This document shows, in pieces, positions 56,216 to 64,000 of a stretch of 64,000 bases of DNA. The stretch comes from Clarkia xantiana subsp. parviflora. Its lineage: Eukaryota > Streptophyta > Magnoliopsida > Myrtales > Onagraceae. The notes under the pieces are model-generated. The model was not told the DNA's origin and did no database searches. It saw only the letters and a list, made by a program, of their open reading frames with translations. The stretch spans positions 11,647,503 through 11,711,502 of the forward strand of contig JAPTYO010000018.1 of NCBI GenBank assembly GCA_036873135.1, written 5' to 3'. The translations under genes and the position numbers were made by a program. Within the stretch, counting starts at the first letter, position 1. Every line of letters starts with the position of its first letter.

Positions 56216-57947
56216 AAAAAATATTATTTATTAGTTTTCTAATTGAAACTGATAAAATAAAATATCAAAGAGTGGATGGTTTACAAATTACTCTCAATTA
56301 AACCATATCAACATACTTCCTACTTTGGAGTATTCATAATTATTATATATATATCAATATCAATACATATATAAAATTACGTACATTAATAAGAGACAAC
56401 TCCTAGATAAAATCTCATATATAATCTTACAACATATAACTCTAAATAAATGGTACAAAATATATGCAAATTTATTTTGATACAATATACACATGTTAGG
56501 TGACATTGTCAATAAGTATAAAGGATTCTATATGTTTCTCCTGAATTCATATGCATCCTACTCGATAGAATCCTGCAAAACAATGAAGAACATGACGACG
56601 ATGGCACGCATGGCAGTCGTGAAACCCGACAGGAGATATTTCACAATCCATTTCATATCATATCCATGGCAGTTTTTTCTTCAAATTAACACTTAGATAT
56701 GCTAGATAGATCACGTCAGGATCCAAGGGATAGAGAGAACCGATAATATTACCTATGGAGGCACTGCGAAAGCCAATGACTGTCGCTACCACCGCCTTCC
56801 AATTATATAAATTCTGATGTATGCACCCTCAAAATAGAATTCTCAGATAGATTGATAGAGAAATTCAGAGAGGAAAAATAGGGAACTGCAAAAACGCATG
56901 GTGGCCGGAGGAGATTGATGAAGATCAACTAGAGATTCTAGTGTTTTAAGGAAGATGAAAAGACCTTTCACATACAAATGCATATGGAATAGATGGAGAC
57001 TTCAACGGCTAGGGAGCTCCCATCTTGTGCGATGGCCTCCCACTTATCACGAGCTTTGTGAGAAATTTAAGGGGGGTTGAATAATTGAGATAACTATAAT
57101 GACAGTTATTTGAGATATTTAAAGAACAATTTAGGCCATATTATTATTAACTGTGAGATAAAAGATGGACTGGTCCATCATCTAAGGTATAAAACACAGT
57201 TTTTATTTATTTTATATAGTTAATTGCTAAGCTAATTTGTAAATAATTTATCTTATGTTCGGCCAAAATAATAATAATAACTTATTTTCTATTTAATTAC
57301 TTGTTTATTAGTAGCACTTTCTTTTTTTCAAATATATTCTTCTACTACAAAATAACTATAATTACTTTATCATAAAATACACAAAATAAATTATCAATGA
57401 TAAACTATATTATTATTGTTTGGAGATTAGTTATAGTTAGCTACTTTTTTTTTTTTTTTTTTGGCAAGATAGAAACTATTTCTCCAAACCAAAGTTATAT
57501 GCCCTATAATAATTGTGAAAATAAATAAAATTATCAACTTAAATTCAACTAATTTTAAATATATGATAACAAAACAAAATGGTGTAATATACACATATGG
57601 AATGGTTGGAATAAAACGAACTAATATTAAAACTTCATTTACATTTTTTTAACTAGATGAAAAGCATCACATATTATATTTAACAGTGGTACCTATCCAA
57701 ACAAATATTTAGTAACTAAAACTTTCAATTATCGCCATGTGTTTAGCTAGTACATATATGTTTCACTTTGCTTTGGACATAAATTGGTTGTGATTAGCAA
57801 CTAAATACTAGTTCATCACTAAATAGTTTCACGAATATATAATTTGTGACTAAATTCATATGTAGTTACTAAAAAAATTAAATTTTAGTGACCAATTATA
57901 TTATGGTCACAAAATATTCATCACTAAAAATATGTTTTTTTGTAGTG

Positions 57948-58542
57948 ACACCTCCTCCGAGAAACGATGCACGGACTCAAAGGACCCCGTCGTATTCCCA
58001 ATGTATATCAGCTTCAAAGCTTGCCCCTCGGTAGCAGAAAGCTCGGAAAACTCAGGATGCTCGTCCTTCAGGAGGGGAGAATCCAGAGACCAAGGAACAT
58101 CATGGCCCTCAACAAAGAGGTAATACTTCTCCCAGTGGCCGCTACCACTCTCAAAGGCAAGGACGAACCATCGCTTGTTGTCCCACATAACCTTGCCCAA
58201 GTCCGAAATTCCCTTTTGATTCAATAGGGGGTATCGAATGAAGAGGGAATGGAACCGCGACTCACCACCATTTTGGATGCGATAAAAGCATCGAAAGAGA
58301 CGGAGGGAGTAAGCCCATGATTGACGATGGCACAACACCCGAAACCCAACCCAGGCACGAATGGCAGAGGGCGCAAGACTAAGGTGGCTCATATGCTTAT
58401 TCTGGTGCGGAAAGATAAAACCTCTGTCGGCGAGACGCCTGTTGGCTGTGCCTCCATTAGTGATGCAGAAAGTAAAGCCTCCAGTGGCGGTGCGGAAAAG
58501 TAAAGAGCCTCCGGTGGCTGTGCGGAAAAGTAAAGACCTCAA
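57948..58542 (-). pseudogene. B antisense gene, 5' globular exon
   Basis: The minus frame from 58542 reads GGFTFC-type repeats, then DRGFIFPHQNKHMSHLSLAP and SAIRAWVGFRVLCHRQSWAY. After this come SLRLFRCFYRIQNGGESRFH, KVMWDNKRWFVLAFESGSGH and FSELSATEGQALKLIYIGN, ending at SEEV where the CACTA element enters. The AIRxWxxFxVLCxRQxWxYSLxLFRxFY pattern is shared with A's antisense gene (53410-53480). The usual RFPFC segment is replaced by FIFPH next to an expanded 27-bp repeat. Confidence 0.75.
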
Positions 58543-59260
58543 TCGACGATGCCTCCAGTGGCGTGCGACAAGGAAAAGCCTCCAGTGACGGTGCGGAAAG
58601 TAAAGCCTCCAGTGGCGTGCAGAAAAATAAAGCCTCCAGTGGCGTGCGGGAAATTAAAGCCTCCAGTAGCGTGCGGGAAAGTAAAGCCTCCAGTGGCGTG
58701 CGGAAAAGTAAAGCCTCCAGTGGCGTGCGGAAAAGAAAAGCCTCCAGTGGCGTGCGGGAAAGTAAAGCCTCCAGTGGCGTGCGGAAAAGTAAAGCCTCCA
58801 GTGGCGTGCGGAAAAGTAAAGCCTCCAGTGGCGTGCGGAAAAGTAAAGCCTCCAGTGGCGTGCGAAAAAGTAAAGCCTGGAGTGGCGTGCGGAAAAGTAA
58901 AGCCTCCAGTGGCGTGCGAAAATGTAAAGCCTCCAGTGGCGTGCGGAAAATTAAAGCCTCCAGTGGCGTGCGAAAACGTAAAGCCTCCAGTGGTGTGTAG
59001 AAAAGAAAAACCTCGATCGACGATGCCTCCAGTGGCGTGCGACAAGGAAGAGCCTCTAGTGGCGGTGCAGAAAGTAAAGCCTCATATGTCTGAGAAATGC
59101 CTCTAGTGGCGTCCGATGGAGAAGAGCCTCTAGTGGCGTGTGTCAGAGAAATGCCTCTAGTGGCGTCCGTTTGGAGAAGAGCCTCTAGTGGCGTCCGTTG
59201 AAGAAGAGCCTCTAGTGGCGTCCGTCGGAGAAGAGATGTCGGAGAAGGGACTCGAGTGGC
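58480..59260 (-). repeat. 27-bp in-frame minisatellite at the 5' end of B's antisense gene
   Basis: The unit AAAGCCTCCAGTGGCGTGCG followed by GAAAAGT (27 bp) is repeated about 25-30 times, drifting to CTCTAGTGGCGTCCG at the right end. On the minus strand it encodes HATGGFTFP, keeping frame with the downstream globular exon; one uninterrupted frame of 168 codons covers 58539-59045. Because 27 is a multiple of 3, other frames are open too, so openness alone is not evidence of selection. Confidence 0.9.
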
Positions 59261-59270
59261 TTGACGACTT

Positions 59271-59560
59271 GAATGCATGTCCCTAATTTTTGCCTAAATT
59301 GCGCATGACGCGACAACTTAGCGGGATTTTTTTTTTAAATCTCTCATATTCTCTCCTTTTGCCACGGTAAAAATTTTAGACCGTGCCCCTCGGTTTTCCT
59401 GATTTTTGCATGGATTGCCCCTTGGGGTTTTTATTCAATCGGGATTTTATTTTCTCTCCTTTTGCCATGATTGCAATTTCTGAATTTGCTATCATGCCCT
59501 TCATTTCCTAATTTTGCCTAGGCTGCCTTTTCGGGTTTTCAACCTAACGGAGGTACTCTT
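59271..59560. other. Non-coding spacer
   Basis: AT-rich, with the phrases TTTGCCTA...CGGGATTTT and TCTCCTTTTGCCA each present twice and again near 60895-60990. They bracket the tandem block that follows. No gene. Confidence 0.45.
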
Positions 59561-60800
59561 TTTTTTTGTAGCCGATTAAACGGTGGCTGTGACCCGTACT
59601 TTATTTCCCGTCTCGATGCGAGAGTATTTGTAGCCATTTAGAGGGTGGCTGTGACCCTTTCCTCACCGTCTTCAATGTCGCGAGAGCTCTTTTGATTTGT
59701 AGCCATTTGGAGGGTGGCTGTGGCCCTTTCATTTATTTCCATCGTCGATGTTCCGGGAATGCTCTTTCGATTTGTAGCCGTTTTAAGGTGGCTGTGGCCC
59801 TTTCAAATGATTTCCCGGCCTCACAAGATTCACGAGAATACTCTTTATATGTAGCCATTTTGAGGGTGGCTATGGCCCTTTCAACAATCTTCCGTTCTCT
59901 GTAGGTAGCCATTTTAGGGGTGGCTGTGGCCCTTTCACTCATTCTCCGCTTTTGATGTTGCGGGAGCGCTCTTTATCTGTAACCATTTGAAGGGTGGTTG
60001 TGACCCTTTATTTTGTAGTCATTTTAGGGACGACTGTGGCCCTTTTTTATTTTCACGCCCTTTCAAGATTCGCGGGGTCACTCTTTTATCTTTAGCCGTT
60101 TGGAGGGTGGCTGTGGCCCTTTCACTCATTCTATGCTTTTGATGTTGCGGGAGCGCTCTTTATCTGTAACCATTTGAAGGGTGGTTGTGGCCCTTTATTT
60201 TGTAGTCGTTTTAGGGACGACTGTGGCCATTTTTTATTTTCCCGCCCTTTCAAGATTCGCGGGGTCATTGTTTTATCTTTAGCCGTTTGGAGGGTGACTG
60301 TGGCCCTTTCACTCATTCTCTTTATCTGTAACCATTTGAAGGGTGGTTGTGGCCCTTTATTTTATAGTCGTTTTAGGGGCGACTGTGTCCCTTTTTTATT
60401 TTCCCGCCCTTTCAAGATTCGCGGGGTCACTCTTTTATCTTTAGCCGTTTGGAGTGTGGCTGTGGCCCTTTCACTTATTCTCCGCTTTAGATGTTGCGGG
60501 AGCGCTCTTTATCTGTAACCATTTGAAGGGTGGTTGTGGCCCTTTATTTTGTATTTGTTTTAGGGACGACTGTGGCCCTTTTTTATTTTCCCGCCATTTC
60601 AAGATTCGTGGGGTCGCTCTTTTATCTTTAGCCGTTTGGAGGGTGGCCGTGGCTCTGTTTTTTTATAGTCATTTTAGGTATGACTGTGACCCTTTTATTT
60701 GTAGTTGATTTAGGAACAAATGTGACCCTTTTATTGCTTCATTGCTCTCACAATATTAGCACAAACACTCTCTTTATTTTCCGTAGACGATTAAAGGGCG
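59560..60800. repeat. Tandem repeat block (about 60-bp subunits in 190-bp higher-order units)
   Basis: The subunit TAGCCATTTGGAGGGTGGCT then GTGGCCCTTT recurs throughout. Higher-order phrases such as TTATCTGTAACCATTTGAAGG (about 59978, 60160, 60321, 60510) and TTCAAGATTCGCGGGGTCAC (about 60065, 60250, 60411, 60599) show a roughly 160-190 bp repeat. No family was recognised. Confidence 0.85.
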
Positions 60801-63322
60801 GCTGTGACCGTAAAGAAAACTGAGTTTTTTTTTGCTCTTCTTTTTTTTTTGCTCTCTTTTTTTTTTTTTTTGCTCTTTTTTTTTATCATCTTACATTTTG
60901 CCATCTCACATTTTCCCTGCGGGTTTTCAATCATGTCCCTCTCCCTGTCTTTTGCCTAGGTTTCAACCTAGCGGGAATTTATTTTTTCTCTCTTTTTTCT
61001 TTTTTCAAATGGAAAGAAAATCTATAGAAACTAATCAAACAACAACTATGTTACATGCCCCTATTAGCAGATTAAACCTTTTAATTTCTCAGAACTTCTC
61101 CGGAGGAAAACTTGTCAAATAATTTATTATGTCGATGTCTTGAATGGAGGATCCTCTCAATAGGTGGACGAAACCGACAATAATTTATTCTTCTTCTTCT
61201 TCCTCTCAAATGCTCTTTCATTAGCACGGTCGATGGAATCTCGATTTTTTTTTTAATAGGAAGATCTCTGGATGTCTTCTATTTTCAACCATGCTTAATC
61301 TTAACAGGAATGCCCCACGGCTACATCTGACTGGTTCATAATTCCTCTCATGCTGGACGAATGGCCTGATTAATGAACACACATGGATGGTGTTGAGTTT
61401 GGCACAGTAGTCCGTAAATGGTAAACCTATGTATAGATATCGCCCGAGGTATCTGGGATAAATTCAATAGCTTGCATAAGTATGGTCGGCGAGCGAAGGG
61501 CCGTACACGAGATGTGTTCTTCAGGAGTTTTGATTTGGATGATTATCCAAGTTGCACGATGAATAAGGAAAAACTCAAATTTCGGGGATAAAAATGATCA
61601 CAACTTTTCTTACTTGGGAGTTGGATTTTTCAGTGGGCAATGTGCTCGCTATGCGACTGGACCTGCTGCATGTCCTGATTCTCCTGCTCCACAACTTGTA
61701 TATGTACACTTGCTGAAAAGTACATGCCCCTAGTGGCAGACTGAAAATTTCAGAACTTTTTTCGGAAAAGGATTCGGTTGATCGAGTCAAGCTACAATGA
61801 TCGTCACATTGAATCTTCACGGGATTCTCGATGATCTCTTGAAATTTTCTCAATTTCTGACATGTCGGATCTCAATGGGAGATGCCCCATGGTTACCGCT
61901 GAATGGTTTAAACCCGGCCACATAATGGTTGTATACCTCGTCTTGGAAGGCGTATGAATTTCACACATGGTAGGTGAATTTTTTTATAGAAACTCTTTCA
62001 AGCGCTCACGTTTCTCACGGTCGCGGCATTGGTTGAAGTGGTCATCTGACCTGCAAAAAAGTAGGGACACTCAAATCTCAAGGAAAAAATTAAGTGCAAT
62101 TTAACGCACCTCAGCGTTAGATATCTCGAGTGTGCAATTTGTTTGTTGTGCAACTGGATGACTGCATGTTCTTTTTTTTGTTGCCCCATTTAGCCGGCAT
62201 AACTTATGTGTACATGATACCTTAACTAAGGGTACCTGAAAAGAGTGAATGAAAAATTAGTGTAGAGAATATGAGAAATCATGCATTATTTTTTTTGAAA
62301 ACTCTAATGTCATTCATTTCATAATATTGATTACTTTTTTGAAAAAGAATCAAAATTTATGATCAAATGTGGTTTGCACCATCATGGAGTTTACTGAGTT
62401 TGCTGAGTGCATTATCAGGCACGAACGCAGGACAAATGCTCAAAACAAAGTTTTTTCAAAAAGGTTTTATCGTCCTTTGTTTAAACTCGAATAGCACTCA
62501 AGTGCACAGTTAAACTATTTTCTCAAAAAGAATCAAAACTCCCATTTTTTAAATGCTCGCTCATGCGAATGTTGTAATGACGATCTTGCCAAAAAAGTGC
62601 AATACACCTTGGATAAAAACGAATGACATTTTGAGTTTTTTTTTTTTTTTTAAATGCTCATGCATGCTCGAAAGTTAAAATTCTACTGTTAAGAAAGTTA
62701 CAACTTACAACATATTACCTAAATGATGCATATGAAATGTATTTTTGAAAGTTAAAATTCTATTCTAAGAAATTCACAACTTACAACAGTTTAACTGAAT
62801 AATGCATATGAAATGAATATTTTGAAATGAAAATTTCAGGTGGATTTTTTTTTTAAAATAGTGCAATTGAGATGCATGCGTGAATTTGAAAGCCCGATAG
62901 CTAATAAAAAAATCACAATTTTTCTGAAATATTTTTTTCTTTTTTTTTTTTTTTTATAAGAAAAAATAATGCATATTGAATGCATGCTAAAAAAAATCAG
63001 GTAAAAGGGTTTTTGAAAATGATGCATATGCAATTCATGTTTGAATTTAAAAACTCTAAGAGACAAAAAAGAATTACAAATTTTCCTTTTTTTTTTTTTT
63101 TTGATGCACATTGAATGCACTAACAAAATTTTACAACTTACATGAAAAGTTTTTTTAAAAAATAACGCGTATGAAACACACGCTTGAAATAAAACATTAT
63201 GGTAAGAAGTTTTGACAACAACACATGGAATACATGTTTGAAACTAAAGGTTCTACGACTAAGAATGTGTACAGCCTATCAACAAATTAGTTTTCCTAAA
63301 ACAATGCACATGCGATGCACAT
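60801..63322. other. AT-rich, poly-T-rich non-coding DNA with weak repeats
   Basis: Long T runs (60828-60890, 62640, 62940, 63085) and loosely repeated phrases (AATGCATATGAAATG, TTGAAAGTTAAAATTCTA, ACAACTTACAAC; 62650-63250) spaced roughly 90-120 bp. Two TTTCAGAACTTTT blocks sit near 61090 and 61755. No protein family, LTR boundary or structural RNA was recognised. Confidence 0.5.
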
Positions 63323-64000
63323 TGTTGGATCGCAGTGGAACTCCGGTACGGTCTTTGACGGCGATCCTAGCTCCTTCGCCCCACGCAATCCTGCAAGAGG
63401 GGATAGACCGGGCGGTGACCCAGAATCCCTCTCCGATGCTTAAATGAGTATCTCGTGTGGACTGGCAAGCAGTAATCTCAAGTAACGTATCTCAAAACGT
63501 AATTTATCTGAGGTAACCTCTGCCATTTTATAGGCGGAGAGGTACCTCAGTTACCTGGTGAACCGTTGGGGTGGTTAGCCCATATTCCGCGTATCTCGGG
63601 CACGATCCCGCCTATCTAGGCCATGATCTCGCTTATCTCGGCCACGCCCCGCGTATCTCAATCACGCTCTGCGTATCTCGGCCACGCCCCGCGTATCCCG
63701 GCCTCAACCTCTGATAGCAAGTCCCGACTAACATTGGGGACTCCAGAGTTATCTGGTTGTGTCACCGCTCGGGGCCCCTCGTCATTGTGACAGGGCCAAC
63801 ATTCTCAGGGATTCGTCATCGGGACCTACTTAAAGGTATCTCATCGGGAGCACCTGGGTTGCCTATCGGGACCGACTCTGTCGGGACCTTTCACCATCAC
63901 GACTCCCTCTATCGGGACCCTTCGCATTGGTCTTCTTGACCTCCTATTAGGGCCCAGTGGGCCTATTCACCGTTTCCTCACCGTTAAAGGGCCTAACGGC
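63323..64000 (-). repeat. LTR of the A family, minus strand, cut by window end
   Basis: The reverse complement of A's LTR begins TGTTGGATC (63323) and reaches within about 18 bp of the LTR start at the window edge. The TATA region is mutated (CCTATAAAATGG on the minus strand, about 63520-63532). Left of 63323 there is no PBS, so this is either a solo LTR or the 3' LTR of an element extending to the right. It keeps the GCCCAGTGGGCCTATTCACC segment lost from A's 3' LTR. Confidence 0.88.

Larger units (their letters stand above)
55611..57950. mobile_element. Non-autonomous CACTA transposon (2,334 bp)
   Basis: The body 55614-57947 begins CACTACACCAGAACATG and ends TGTTTTTTTGTAGTG; read inward the ends are CACTACAMMARAACAT-like. 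The 3-bp target duplication ACA (55611-55613, 57948-57950) is right for the superfamily. Subterminal regions carry multiple copies of GTGACCA/TAGTGACTAAAT-type motifs in both orientations (55650-55800; 57780-57930). The interior is AT-rich and lacks a transposase frame. It interrupts the second part of B's antisense gene. Confidence 0.88.
37682..59270 (+). mobile_element. Pol-less gypsy-type retrotransposon B, broken by A and a CACTA element
   Basis: B's own sequence is 37682-44272, 55045-55613 and 57948 to about 59270. In order: LTR, PBS, gag, protease, second gag-like ORF, 140-bp minisatellite, then an antisense gene on the minus strand whose exons span both insertions. No RT, RNase H or integrase is seen. 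The protease is followed within a few bases by the second gag-like ORF, leaving no place for pol. B's 3' LTR is not found before the window ends, so its right limit is uncertain. Confidence 0.8.

Noticed and set aside
58549..59106. 185-codon plus-strand frame of 'KPPVACGKV' repeats
   Set aside because: Opposite-strand shadow of the 27-bp minisatellite. Only the minus-strand reading joins a conserved exon.
58480..59260. CRISPR-like regularly spaced repeats
   Set aside because: Repeats are contiguous with no unique spacers, in a plant transposon context with no Cas genes.
1..64000. Host plant genes, rRNA genes, organellar inserts
   Set aside because: No frame showed similarity to a recognisable cellular protein family, and no rRNA or plastid/mitochondrial sequence was recognised. 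All supported coding regions belong to transposable elements.

Overview
The window is plant nuclear DNA made almost entirely of nested transposable elements. I see no host gene, rRNA, functional tRNA gene or CRISPR array. The evidence for a repeat-rich angiosperm is: Ty3/gypsy LTR retrotransposons whose single best copy carries gag, protease, RT, two RNase H domains and integrase (the layout of the plant Tat/Ogre/Retand lineage); LTRs followed by primer-binding sites beginning TTGGCGCCGTC; a CACTA transposon with a tRNA-derived SINE inside it; a Mutator-like element; and a Ty1/copia integrase scrap. I cannot name the species.

Layout, left to right. 1-3634: 5' end of a minus-strand gypsy element (C) with LTR, PBS and a long open gag-protease frame running off the window. 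3635-14503: six tandem copies of a 1.81-kb unit made of a minus-strand gag fragment, most of an LTR and a short 3' repeat region. 14504-19491: a non-coding interior, then a PBS and a 751-bp LTR (E). 19492-27532: minus-strand element F, with truncated LTR, gag-protease, a second gag-like ORF, minisatellites and an opposite-strand gene with introns. 27533-37142: minus-strand element G, with partly duplicated 3' LTR region, two minisatellites, a 1,038-bp Mutator-like insertion, a decayed gag leader and a truncated 5' LTR. 37200-37483: copia integrase fragment. 37682 to about 59270: plus-strand element B, the same design as F, broken twice. One break is the complete 10.77-kb element A (44273-55044, target duplication GTCCC). 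The other is a 2.33-kb CACTA element (55614-57947, target duplication ACA) carrying a SINE. 59270-63322: degenerate tandem repeats and AT-rich DNA. 63323-64000: a minus-strand LTR of the A family, cut by the window end.

How the parts work together. Only A encodes the reverse-transcription and integration machinery, and stop codons and a frameshift break it. F and B lack any recognisable RT, RNase H or integrase. They instead carry gag, protease and then a second gag-like ORF with its own zinc knuckle, followed by a minisatellite and an antisense gene. They look like a non-autonomous family that would need pol in trans. The antisense gene occurs in A, B and F with GT-AG introns on the strand opposite to gag. 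That is expected only if it is transcribed separately from the genomic RNA. The insertion order is readable: B first, then A and the CACTA element into B's antisense gene; F first, then G into F's LTR.
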